In this document: positions 24,171 to 31,953 of the stretch, one piece after another
Layout: every line of letters starts with the position of its first letter
How positions within the stretch are numbered: position 1 is the first letter of the stretch
IMG/VR virus record: IMGVR_UViG_3300027503_000759
Span: 1 to 49,093 of that record
Length of the DNA stretch: 49,093 nt
Direction: 5' to 3' (one strand)
Source: a virus
Translations under genes and position numbers: made by a program
The notes under the pieces: model-generated
What the model was told of the DNA's origin: nothing
Seen by the model: only the letters and a program-made list of their open reading frames with translations
The model's database searches: none

Positions 24171-25014
24171 GAAGAAACCCGTTTCCGTTGCGGATTTGGA
24201 CGGCGAAAGCGTTCTGGACACGGTCTCTCTGGACACCCCTGTGGTGGTCGAGGACGGCATCCAGTTCAACAGCGATGTTCTGGTAACCCAGGTTGGCCAG
24301 GAAGTGGTGGACAAGCCCAACTTCGATGCTGATCTGTACAAGGAACACTGTCCGACCGACCCGGACTGGACCGAGTATGTGTTGTCCAAACTGTCCCCAG
24401 ACGAACTGTCCCCTGAAGGCCGTCCGACCTGCGATGGCCTGCGCCGGGTAGCAGAGTTGGTTTTGGGGCCGACCCTGAAATCGACTGTGCGGATCGTCCA
24501 GTCCCCCGCTCCCGACAACGGCATGACGGCTGTGGCTGAATTCAGCTACACCTACCATTCCATCCACACCGACCGGGAGGTGACTTTCACCGCTGCGGCC
24601 GATGTCAACTCGGGCAACACCGACGGGATGTTCTCCAAGTTCGCCACGGCGATGGCTGAAACACGCGCCGAGGGGCGGGCCTTGCGCAAGGCTTTGCGTC
24701 TGCGTCGGGTGCTGACCGCCGAGGAGCCTTCGGCCCTGTTCCACGATGTGGATTTGAGCAACGGCGGCAAGTCCACCGAGATGCAGCATTCCTTCATCAA
24801 GACCCTGTGTGAACGCAACGATATCAACATCGACGCCTACCTGGGATCATCCAAATCATTCAAGTGGAACGGCAAGCTGGAGGATATCCCCCACAAGTCT
24901 GCCGTACTCATCATTGCGCATCTGAACGAGCTTCAGAGGGACAGAGCTAAAATCGACCCCAAATTCAAGGGGTACGATGCTAGCTGGAAAAACAGCAACA
25001 AGACCACGGAGTAA
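24163..25014 (+). CDS. Hypothetical protein, candidate DNA recombination/annealing factor
   Basis: 283 residues from ATG 24163 with GAGGTGG ahead; it overlaps the previous stop by eight bases. The first 60 residues are low-complexity and acidic. The core contains GRPTCDGLRRVAELVLG (about 87), TFTAAADVNSGNTDGMFSKF and AMAETRAEGRALRKALRLRR (about 164-183). That last amphipathic A-E-T-R-A-x-x-R-A-L-R segment is reminiscent of single-strand-annealing proteins of phages, but I cannot confirm a family. Followed immediately by a zinc-ribbon protein. Confidence 0.6.
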   Translation: MAKKKPVSVADLDGESVLDTVSLDTPVVVEDGIQFNSDVLVTQVGQEVVDKPNFDADLYKEHCPTDPDWTEYVLSKLSPDELSPEGRPTCDGLRRVAELVLGPTLKSTVRIVQSPAPDNGMTAVAEFSYTYHSIHTDREVTFTAAADVNSGNTDGMFSKFATAMAETRAEGRALRKALRLRRVLTAEEPSALFHDVDLSNGGKSTEMQHSFIKTLCERNDINIDAYLGSSKSFKWNGKLEDIPHKSAVLIIAHLNELQRDRAKIDPKFKGYDASWKNSNKTTE

Positions 25015-25016
25015 CC

Positions 25017-25382
25017 ATGAAAGCCCACATCCCGACAGCGCACGGCACGATTGAAATTGATGCCACCGATGTCAAAGAACTGTTCCGTCAAATTGCCGCC
25101 ACCCACGAGGTTTTCGGGGATCATCGTTGCGGTGCCTGCGGTGAGGATCGCATCGCCCCCCGTGTTCGCCGGGTGACCAAGGGCAAGGTTGAGTACGAGT
25201 ATTTTGAAATCTGCTGCAACAATCCGAAATGCCGGGCGAAGCTGGCTTTCGGGCAATACCAGGATGGTAGCGGCCTGTTCCCGGTGCGGAAGCTGGACAA
25301 AGACGGCCAGCCAGACCGGGAAAACGGCACCTACGGCCCACACAACGGGTGGAGTAGGTACCGAGGCGAACAGAAGGACTAG
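25017..25382 (+). CDS. Zinc-ribbon hypothetical protein
   Basis: 121 residues, two bases after the previous stop, GGAG ahead of ATG. It contains HRCGACGEDRIAPRVRR (about 36-52) and EICCNNPKCRAKLAFGQ (about 63-79), giving C-x2-C and C-x5-C pairs for one zinc. The C-terminus has a Gly/Asn/Trp-rich ending. Small zinc ribbons of this type occur in phage replication and recombination regions. It is the last gene of the plus-strand operon, ended by a strong terminator. Confidence 0.7.
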   Translation: MKAHIPTAHGTIEIDATDVKELFRQIAATHEVFGDHRCGACGEDRIAPRVRRVTKGKVEYEYFEICCNNPKCRAKLAFGQYQDGSGLFPVRKLDKDGQPDRENGTYGPHNGWSRYRGEQKD

Positions 25383-25411
25383 GGAACCTTGGCGGGATTC
25401 CCTTGAAGGGG

Positions 25412-25443
25412 GCGGGGGGTGTGTTGCCCCCCGCTCTTTTTTT
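25412..25443 (+). terminator. Strong intrinsic terminator of the plus-strand operon
   Basis: An 8-bp stem GCGGGGGG (25412-25419) and CCCCCCGC (25427-25434) with a 7-base loop is followed by TCTTTTTTT. This is a textbook rho-independent terminator, oriented for plus-strand transcription. The minus-strand operon ends right beside it, and the other flank lacks a T tract, so it appears to be one-directional. Confidence 0.9.
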
Positions 25444-25627
25444 ATTCTGCCGCTGGCGGGCTAGGAAGCTCGGTCTCGACCACCACCAAATCGATGGGGT
25501 GGGCGACGACCTGGAACGGCAAAAAGACTCGCGGGTCGATCAACACGCTCTGGTCTGTCGTGGCCGTAAACTCCGGGGTCGGAGATTCGAGGGCCGGAGT
25601 AATATCGATTTCTTCTGGACCTGTCAT
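25442..25627 (-). CDS. Small hypothetical protein at the end of the minus-strand operon
   Basis: 61 residues, Pro/Thr/acidic-rich, starting MTGPEEIDITPALE and ending SPPAAE. GAGGATT precedes the ATG, and it overlaps the upstream gene by four bases. Its stop overlaps the T tract of the convergent terminator. No family recognised. The repeated P-T/S-P composition suggests a flexible protein. It is accepted because of its ribosome site and coupling. Confidence 0.5.
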   Translation of the reverse strand: MTGPEEIDITPALESPTPEFTATTDQSVLIDPRVFLPFQVVAHPIDLVVVETELPSPPAAE

Positions 25628-25860
25628 GGTTGAATCCTCGTTCGTTCATCAGTCACTTCACCTTTGATCGGCCCACCGGCTAGGGCGCCACGCAAGTTAC
25701 GCATCAGGCCAGCAACCAGAGGGCCAATCTCGGGTTGATATCCGCCCCACTCACAGAAGGGCAGTCTTTCTTCGAGCGTCGACAGGAAAGCGTCAGCAGC
25801 CGCCCATCCCGCCATTTCCACGGCGTCTCGAATGTCCTTGGGGAAGTCTTCCAGTCGCAT
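25624..25860 (-). CDS. Small hypothetical protein
   Basis: 78 residues from the ATG at 25860 (GAGGAAG ahead), sharing ATGA with the glycosyltransferase stop. A longer in-frame start at 25950 would run inside that gene. The sequence is helical (EDFPKDIRDAVEMAGWAAAD) and has ERLPFCEWGGYQPEIGPLVA. Function not recognised; co-translated with the glycosyltransferase. Confidence 0.6.
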   Translation of the reverse strand: MRLEDFPKDIRDAVEMAGWAAADAFLSTLEERLPFCEWGGYQPEIGPLVAGLMRNLRGALAGGPIKGEVTDERTRIQP

Positions 25861-26897
25861 CAGACTTCCTCGTAGTCGTTGCAGTTTTGACAGCAGCGAA
25901 TCCCATCGCCGTAGTCCCTGAACGGTCGGCATTTCTCGTGAAGTTCGCACTTGTACACAAACTTGAGCGGGCAGTTGCAGTCCCCGGTGTCGATCGGAGT
26001 GGTGCTCCGATGGAAACAGGGGAGGGTCCGCCGAACTGTTTTGATGGTGCGAAAGCGTTCAGGAAAAACACCTTGGTTTGGGTCAAGAGCTTCGGCTTCC
26101 GCAAGCACATTGTTGAAGTTGGCCTCGGGCACTTTGGGACGAAAATGTTCAACCACATCCTCGTAGGGCAGGCCGAGTTCACGGCGACCAACGACATAGT
26201 TGAAGATTCTGTCTTCCAAAAACAGGCGATAGGGAACACCCTTGGGTCGGCCGAACCGGTGCAGCCAAGTCATCCAGGGGACACACATCGCCTCGCCGCC
26301 GAACTTGCGGACCTTGGCATGTATATACCCCTCCTCACCCCCGAAGCCTCTGAATAGGGTGGAGAAGCCTGGCCACTCTTCCTTGCACATCATGAACTGG
26401 CCGAGGCCCTGCATGGGGATCGGGAACGGCTCACCGAGCTTCACTCTTTCGTCGGTCGCCCAAGTGCCATACATGGAGTCGCGCCAGACTGGGTCGAAGT
26501 GCGTGGCCATGTTGATGTGGTCGTCGTACAACAACGGGCCTTGATAGAGGTTCTTCCTCCCGGCCTTGCCTGAACGGATGAACTCCTTGACCTTGGACAC
26601 AACCCCTTGCGTGAGCAAGACATGGCTATCCACACACATCACCCACTCGCCCTGTGCCTCTTCAAAGACCAGTTGGCGCGGCAGGGAGGTGCCAGTAGCG
26701 TGGCCCCTGTGCAGGTAGCGGGCCTTGGCCCATTCGGCGGCACTCTTGGTGTGGGGACAGCCATTGGGCAGATTGTCCACCACCAGCAACTCGACATCGT
26801 TCAGATCGTGATAGGCCCGCAACGCTTGCAGGGTGAAGTACACCCCATCGTAGTCGTCGTAGGTCGCCATGCCGATAGTCAGAAGTGGTTCCGCCAT
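25860..26897 (-). CDS. GT-A glycosyltransferase with a Cys-rich C-terminal domain, in the late operon
   Basis: 345 residues with GAGGAGG ahead of ATG. The GT2 fold shows LLTIGMATYDDYDGVYFTLQ (about 5-24), VELLVVDNLPNG, WVMCVDSHVLL (D-x-H in place of D-x-D, about 95) and GFGGEEGYIHAKVRKFGG (about 190). The last 50 residues hold at least eight cysteines (DCNCPLKFVYKCELHEKCRP, then RCCQNC), a compact metal-binding or disulfide-rich module. Separated from the tail genes by a terminator but on the same strand, so it may be expressed late and modify virion parts or the host surface at release. Confidence 0.75.
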   Translation of the reverse strand: MAEPLLTIGMATYDDYDGVYFTLQALRAYHDLNDVELLVVDNLPNGCPHTKSAAEWAKARYLHRGHATGTSLPRQLVFEEAQGEWVMCVDSHVLLTQGVVSKVKEFIRSGKAGRKNLYQGPLLYDDHINMATHFDPVWRDSMYGTWATDERVKLGEPFPIPMQGLGQFMMCKEEWPGFSTLFRGFGGEEGYIHAKVRKFGGEAMCVPWMTWLHRFGRPKGVPYRLFLEDRIFNYVVGRRELGLPYEDVVEHFRPKVPEANFNNVLAEAEALDPNQGVFPERFRTIKTVRRTLPCFHRSTTPIDTGDCNCPLKFVYKCELHEKCRPFRDYGDGIRCCQNCNDYEEV

Positions 26898-26944
26898 ACA
26901 TCCTCCTCGTCATATGGTTGTATGCACGCCAAGGAGGGTTTGGT

Positions 26945-26978
26945 TAAACGAAAAGACCCGCCGTTTTGGGCGGGTCTT
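26945..26978 (-). terminator. Intrinsic terminator after the tail genes
   Basis: A perfect 10-bp stem AAGACCCGCC (26953-26962) and GGCGGGTCTT (26969-26978) with a 6-base loop. Read on the minus strand, the hairpin is followed by TTTTCGTTTAA. It sits directly after the stop of the structural gene at 27003 and before the glycosyltransferase at 26897. The latter therefore depends on read-through or on its own promoter in the 55-base gap, where I see no convincing promoter boxes. Confidence 0.85.
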
Positions 26979-27002
26979 CTCGCTGCGGTAGGAGGGGATC
27001 GA

Positions 27003-27674
27003 TCAGAGGTATTCCAGTTGGACCCAGAGTCCGAACTGTTTGCTTCCGATCCCGTCCGGTGATGCCGACAACGCCAGATACCAGTCGTGACGCACATCTG
27101 TCGTGTTTGCACCCGACGGACGCAGTCCCGAGGTTCCTGGCGAAGCGGTCAATGTAACTGGCTCACGCTGCGCCGGATTGGCCTGGTTGGCGGTCGTGAA
27201 GACCTCCCAGGCTGTCGAACCCGAACCCGTTGGATTTCCTGAATCCTGCACGGTCACGGGATGAATAATTTCGGCTAGATAAGTGGTTACACCGGAAGCG
27301 GGGTTGGTTGGCAAAACTCTGTCGTAAATGTAGGCCTTGACATTCTGCGTCTTGACCGCCGAGTCAGCGGTAAAACGCACATTCAGGCTGCTTTGCCAGT
27401 TGGGTATAGCTCGGAGGGGAATGGCAGAAGTGCCTCGTCCCACCAAGCCACTTCCTGCGTTGGCGTATTTGACATTCCAAGCTTCGGGGCCTTGGCTGGT
27501 GCCCGTCGAGTTGGTGATGAAGGTTTTGTCCTGCGCTTCGCCGACCGGTACGGACATACCGAACCCGCCGCCATAGAAACCAAGACCTGAGCCAGCCAGA
27601 CTGGCTATTTGGAACGTTGAGAACGTGCCGCCGTCCTCAAACTGTCCTGCATAAAACGAAAGCGACGCTGGCAT
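27003..27674 (-). CDS. Probable virion structural protein
   Basis: 223 residues with a strong GGAGGT site before ATG. It is rich in Gly, Ser, Thr and Ala with alternating beta pattern (LAGSGLGFYGGGFGMSVPVG; KTQNVKAYIYDRVL; DWYLALSASPDGIGSKQFGL), few charges, no enzyme motifs. This composition and its place at the end of the tail module suggest a decoration, tail or fibre-associated protein. No family recognised. Confidence 0.65.
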   Translation of the reverse strand: MPASLSFYAGQFEDGGTFSTFQIASLAGSGLGFYGGGFGMSVPVGEAQDKTFITNSTGTSQGPEAWNVKYANAGSGLVGRGTSAIPLRAIPNWQSSLNVRFTADSAVKTQNVKAYIYDRVLPTNPASGVTTYLAEIIHPVTVQDSGNPTGSGSTAWEVFTTANQANPAQREPVTLTASPGTSGLRPSGANTTDVRHDWYLALSASPDGIGSKQFGLWVQLEYL

Positions 27675-27704
27675 GGTCTAGTACCTCCTTCAGAAATTAC
27701 ACCG

Positions 27705-28094
27705 TCACCACTTGCCGTCCGGACACTTCTGCTCATCCCAGGACGCCTTCAGGTTCATATAGCACCCACAGCCTGAACAGCGGTTATCGGGCCGGAGTTT
27801 GGGGCAGGTTTTGCAGATTGCCATCCTCTTTTGATATGTCTCGCTATCAGCTGATTGCAAACCTCCGGCGACATGTTGAGCGAGGGCCGCAACGAAATTG
27901 ACCCCCTGCTGGAGCAGGCTGGGCAGTTTGTTCTCCTTGTCCCACATCAGTTTGCCGGTACACAAATCCTTGATGAAAGCGATGCGTTCTTCTGGGGTGA
28001 CGCCCTCCCCGTTGCAAACGCGGTATTCTGCCTCGGAGAGGACATAACCTTTTCCTTGGCTGCACGGCACATTGGGTTGGCAGGGGCAATTCAT
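27705..28094 (-). CDS. Cys-rich protein, tail region
   Basis: 129 residues starting MNCPCQPNVPCSQGKG. The C-terminus has AICKTCPKLRPDNRCSGCGC and later KCPDGKW, a multi-cysteine module probably binding one or two zinc ions. A helix-rich middle (EERIAFIKDLCTGKLM) separates the two clusters. The C-terminal module (CKTCP...CGC...WxxxKCPxxxW) recurs in phage structural regions, but its role is unknown. Overlaps the upstream gene by four bases. Confidence 0.65.
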   Translation of the reverse strand: MNCPCQPNVPCSQGKGYVLSEAEYRVCNGEGVTPEERIAFIKDLCTGKLMWDKENKLPSLLQQGVNFVAALAQHVAGGLQSADSETYQKRMAICKTCPKLRPDNRCSGCGCYMNLKASWDEQKCPDGKW

Positions 28095-28600
28095 GAGTAG
28101 TCCGGCATCTCAAAGGTGAAACTGAAACTCGCTCCGCTACCGCCAGAATAGACTGTGTTCAAAAAACGGCGACACATGACCCATTTTTGCTGTTCTTCGT
28201 CAAAGTAAACTCCAGCCACGACCACATTGCCGAAGTTGCCGTTGTTGTTGTTCTGGATGTTTTGCATCACCAACGTGTTGGTCCTGCCTTCCAGTAGATC
28301 GCCAGGATTGAGGGTCACTCTGGTCATACCTTTGGGTGTGCCGTTCTCGGCATCGTTGCCACAGCAGGAAATACCTGGCTCCAGCAGGTCGATGGTCGGC
28401 TCGATGGTGGGGTTGGTGCGGAAAAACTTGCCTATGCAGTTGTTGGAATTGAGGATGATGTCACCCATGTTCTTGCCATTGAGGATCAAACGGTAGTTGT
28501 CGTCGGTGGCTGCATTGCTGTTGCAGACATAGATGATGTAGTCGGTTTCGCGATCACAGCCCAGACAGCAGGGGGCGCAATCGATGTACTCAATCTCCAT
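28091..28600 (-). CDS. Hypothetical tail-region protein with N-terminal cysteine cluster
   Basis: 169 residues from the ATG at 28600, sharing ATGA with the large gene upstream; a longer start at 28669 would overlap it. The N-terminus IDCAPCCLGCDRETDY has four cysteines, with GISCCGND further on. The remainder is beta-rich (YIIYVCNSNAA, NYRLILNGKNMGDIILN, NVVVAGVYFDEEQQKWVMC, ASFSFTFEMPDYS), like a small beta-sandwich. A structural or tail-tip accessory role is inferred from the location. Confidence 0.6.
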   Translation of the reverse strand: MEIEYIDCAPCCLGCDRETDYIIYVCNSNAATDDNYRLILNGKNMGDIILNSNNCIGKFFRTNPTIEPTIDLLEPGISCCGNDAENGTPKGMTRVTLNPGDLLEGRTNTLVMQNIQNNNNGNFGNVVVAGVYFDEEQQKWVMCRRFLNTVYSGGSGASFSFTFEMPDYS

Positions 28601-31600
28601 CAGACGACCTCCACGGCACCCAGGAAGTCGTAGGTCTTCTTGGTGACCTGGAGCAAGCCACTCTGGCAAACGAGATTGGTGACAACCGTGATGCGCTTGT
28701 AGTCGCTGGCGTCAAAGCTGTTGCCACCGCCGCCGCTGTACCATTTGCCCTCATTGGGCACAAAATGGGCCAGCGCAAAGCCAGCCTTGATCTGGCCGGA
28801 GCCGACCGGGTAAACCGGGATCGCCTTATTGACCAGAGAGTTGCCGACATAGGGATAGCCAGAAGCTGGTGTTCCGGAAGCTGCGGCTGCGTAGACGTAA
28901 ACCCGGGTAACTCCCACCCCAGACCAGACCTTGCGGATATCGTCCCACAACAGGTCGGTCGGTCCTGCTTTGTGCTGGTCAGATCGATAGGCGAGATCGA
29001 CATTGGCCGGGGCGATCTGGCCCGGATTATAGATATCCTGACCGTAGCCGACCACCATCAGGGGGCCGCGCAGCCCCATGCTGCGCCCTTCAAAAGCGCC
29101 GTTGCCAGCACCGGAATTCCAGTTGTTGATCTCGCACGGCAATCCGTTCGCCTGCTGATAGGTGACAATGGAGATGTCTGTCTGTCCAGGGTAGGCGGTC
29201 GGAGTCAGGCTGGTTGCTGTTGTCGTGCTGGAGATGTTGACAGGAAGCTCGACCTTCGGCAACAGGGAAGTGCTGGGCAGGGATTTGTACGACAAGCCAT
29301 ACTGGTTCACCGTGACACCGCCGTTGACTGTCGGCGTTCGATACGGCCTGAAGAGGGCGTCCTGGCTGGTGATCGCCCTGTTGGCGTAGACATCCGGGCT
29401 GTCTGCGTCCGTGTTCGACATCAATTCATGCAAGGGGGCCGATTTCACATCCAGTCGCACGGCACTGCCGTTGGCGCTGGCAAATCCAGCCATGCATTCG
29501 TGCGGCGTTTGCACGCGATGGAACTTGTCAAAGGCCCCGGCGGTCATAGACAAAGAGAACGCCCCGGCACTGGCTCTGGTCGCCCCCTGACGAACCTTGT
29601 TCTGGTCGATGGCCAGCTTGTAGAGATTTCTGCGCAGTTGAAGACCGAGTTGGCCGGTCTTGCGCATTCGATCAATAGTTTGCCTAGGAATAACGCCGAA
29701 ACGCGGGCTGTAATTCTGGAAAGCGTAGGTTGACGTGACGCCACCCGTGCCGATGGAAATCTCAATTGAGGTCACGGCTGGACCGCTGGCCTGAAGAGCC
29801 TGACCCAGAGAAACTTTTGGGTAGTCCACCTGGGTGACTCTCCCGTGTTCCGTCAAAGCCATGCGACTTGATCCGTCAAAAAGTCTGGCCATGGCCACCC
29901 GGTTCATCACATATATTGAACCGAAGTTGCTCGGCACCAACTCGTTGTCCACCTCCACCTTTACCCGACCAGGCACACCCGAATAAACCCAGTAAGGGCC
30001 GTAGGTGATGCGATTGCTTTTGAGTGGAACCACAAAAAAAGACGGATAAACTGGGGGTGGATGGATGCGTGTTTTTGACGATTCAGCATTAGTTTGGTAG
30101 AGGTTTGCTGGCGTTCCCAGAAGCCTGCTGATAATGCTGTGGTCACCGGATGGATCTAGAGTCTTTGAAAAAATAGGTGTTTGAACGGTCACCCTGACCA
30201 ATGGGCCACCCAGATAAATCATGCCAGCACCAGCAAGGACATAGCCGATATACTGGCTGGTTCTGTATGGTGTTGTGACTGAGGGATAATACATTTCCTC
30301 AATCTTCTCGCCCAGCGACGCCTTGACATAGGCGCCCAGCGAATCCATGACCACATCCTGCGGATTGTCGATGGAAGCTCTTGTTTGAATCAGTCGAGCA
30401 TAGTTGTAGACGACGAAAGGCTCAAAACGACTCTGGTCATCAGAAAAATAGGTGCAGGAAAGTGGGCTTAAACCAAAGGGGGCGCCTTCAGCCTCCATGA
30501 AGGCGCTTCTGGCGATATCGAACTCGTAACGGATATTGGGGCGCAGGTCGGCTTTGAACGGCACATTGGCGTCGAGCGTCGACGCAGAAATGCCAAGGCT
30601 GACGATGAACTCCTTGCCAAGATGCTGGTTGGCCACCCCAGACAACCAACTGAAGAATCTCCGACGCGCCTCTGATCTGTCGTAAGTGGCCTCTAGAGCG
30701 CGGGCCAAGATGGCTTGTGGGTTGGTTTGCACCAGACTGCCAGTATTGACGCCGCTCAAGAGGACCTGATTCCCGCGGGTGCTTTCAAAGCCGGTCATGG
30801 CGAAGAAGACATCTGGGCGGTATTTCTCGATGTATTCCATCCAGCTATCGATGCCAGCCATGGCGAACTGAAGCTCAAGCGTCGAGCAGAAATAATATGA
30901 TGACCCGATGACATCCTCGACACCCTGAGCGTAGAGATTCATCATCTCGCAAGGGTAGGAGATGGCTGGTTCGCCTGGCAACTTAGGAGCGAGGATGACG
31001 AAGCCGGGATGCCCAAGGATTGGATTCTTATTTTGGTCGTATCCCCAGAAAGAGCAATAGTTTGCTTTTCCGTACATACCCTCATACGGACCACCGATCA
31101 GCATCGCCGCCGTCTGGTGACCCTGCGCCATTTCAATGCCGTGCTCGATGGCTGTAGCATTGGAGCCTGGCTGATTGACGATAGCTCCGATAGTCCCTAG
31201 GCTGGGCGCAAACCTTCGATCGATGACACGAATCTTGATCGTGTAGCCGACTAATTCAACGACAAAATCAAACCCGGCATCTTGACAGACCTTGTTGATG
31301 ACATCATACAGGCTGACTACCGAGTTGCCTTCGATGCGATAATAGGGGTCGGGTATGGGAAGTTCGCTCAGATCAAGCGAATAATAAACGCCATCAGGGA
31401 ATTCGCGTGTCGGCAGACCCCACCGCATCGGCCCACCGAACGGTGTTGTCAGAGGCTGGTTGCAGATTGACAGCACAGCCCTGAAGAAAGTGATCCACGG
31501 CATGCCGATTTCATCGGAGCCTGAAAAACCAAAACCGACATTCTCCCAAAAACCATAGGCGTTGATGACATTGGTGACGCCTACCGGAATCGCCCCGACA

Positions 31601-31953
31601 TATTGACCAATGATTACTTGTGTGGCTTGCAAGATTTCTCGGGGGTCCACCACGACGATATCGTAGCCAAGACCCGAAACCTGTTTTTTCTGTGTGACCT
31701 TGGACAGGATGCCGCCGAAAAAATAACCGCCCAAGCGAAAACGCAAGGGATGGCCAACCTGGCAGGGGAAGTCATTGTAAGAATAATTAAAATCAGAATT
31801 TTCTTTAACAAGAGATATATTTAGAGAACTTCCGTTATCTCCCCAAGAGACGCTGCTGCTAGCTTGTTGAACATAAAATCCCAACAAGGTCCGGTTATTG
31901 GAACCGTGTGTGATTTGCGGAACAAGGTATTGGAAGTCACTTTCCGTAGGCAT
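28600..31953 (-). CDS. Large tail protein, hub/baseplate-like
   Basis: 1,117 residues, two genes downstream of the beta-repeat protein that follows the tape measure, overlapping the preceding gene by 17 bases. The first 260 residues alternate strands (SSVSWGDNGSSLNISLVKEN, then FPCQVGHPLRFRLGGYFFGG). A segment NSVVSLYDVINKVCQDAGFD then VVELVGYTIKIRVIDRR (about 210-250) resembles the hub domain of phage tail proteins of the gp27/gpD class. The rest is long, beta-rich and poor in enzyme motifs. Position and size suit the central hub or tail-tip protein that nucleates the tail. No lysozyme or protease motif was noticed. Confidence 0.6.
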   Translation of the reverse strand: MPTESDFQYLVPQITHGSNNRTLLGFYVQQASSSVSWGDNGSSLNISLVKENSDFNYSYNDFPCQVGHPLRFRLGGYFFGGILSKVTQKKQVSGLGYDIVVVDPREILQATQVIIGQYVGAIPVGVTNVINAYGFWENVGFGFSGSDEIGMPWITFFRAVLSICNQPLTTPFGGPMRWGLPTREFPDGVYYSLDLSELPIPDPYYRIEGNSVVSLYDVINKVCQDAGFDFVVELVGYTIKIRVIDRRFAPSLGTIGAIVNQPGSNATAIEHGIEMAQGHQTAAMLIGGPYEGMYGKANYCSFWGYDQNKNPILGHPGFVILAPKLPGEPAISYPCEMMNLYAQGVEDVIGSSYYFCSTLELQFAMAGIDSWMEYIEKYRPDVFFAMTGFESTRGNQVLLSGVNTGSLVQTNPQAILARALEATYDRSEARRRFFSWLSGVANQHLGKEFIVSLGISASTLDANVPFKADLRPNIRYEFDIARSAFMEAEGAPFGLSPLSCTYFSDDQSRFEPFVVYNYARLIQTRASIDNPQDVVMDSLGAYVKASLGEKIEEMYYPSVTTPYRTSQYIGYVLAGAGMIYLGGPLVRVTVQTPIFSKTLDPSGDHSIISRLLGTPANLYQTNAESSKTRIHPPPVYPSFFVVPLKSNRITYGPYWVYSGVPGRVKVEVDNELVPSNFGSIYVMNRVAMARLFDGSSRMALTEHGRVTQVDYPKVSLGQALQASGPAVTSIEISIGTGGVTSTYAFQNYSPRFGVIPRQTIDRMRKTGQLGLQLRRNLYKLAIDQNKVRQGATRASAGAFSLSMTAGAFDKFHRVQTPHECMAGFASANGSAVRLDVKSAPLHELMSNTDADSPDVYANRAITSQDALFRPYRTPTVNGGVTVNQYGLSYKSLPSTSLLPKVELPVNISSTTTATSLTPTAYPGQTDISIVTYQQANGLPCEINNWNSGAGNGAFEGRSMGLRGPLMVVGYGQDIYNPGQIAPANVDLAYRSDQHKAGPTDLLWDDIRKVWSGVGVTRVYVYAAAASGTPASGYPYVGNSLVNKAIPVYPVGSGQIKAGFALAHFVPNEGKWYSGGGGNSFDASDYKRITVVTNLVCQSGLLQVTKKTYDFLGAVEVV

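Noticed and set aside
25381-25403. Second hairpin AGGGAA/TTCCCT before the main terminator
   Set aside because: Long loop, weak stem and no T tract; the neighbouring GC-rich hairpin with its T run explains termination.
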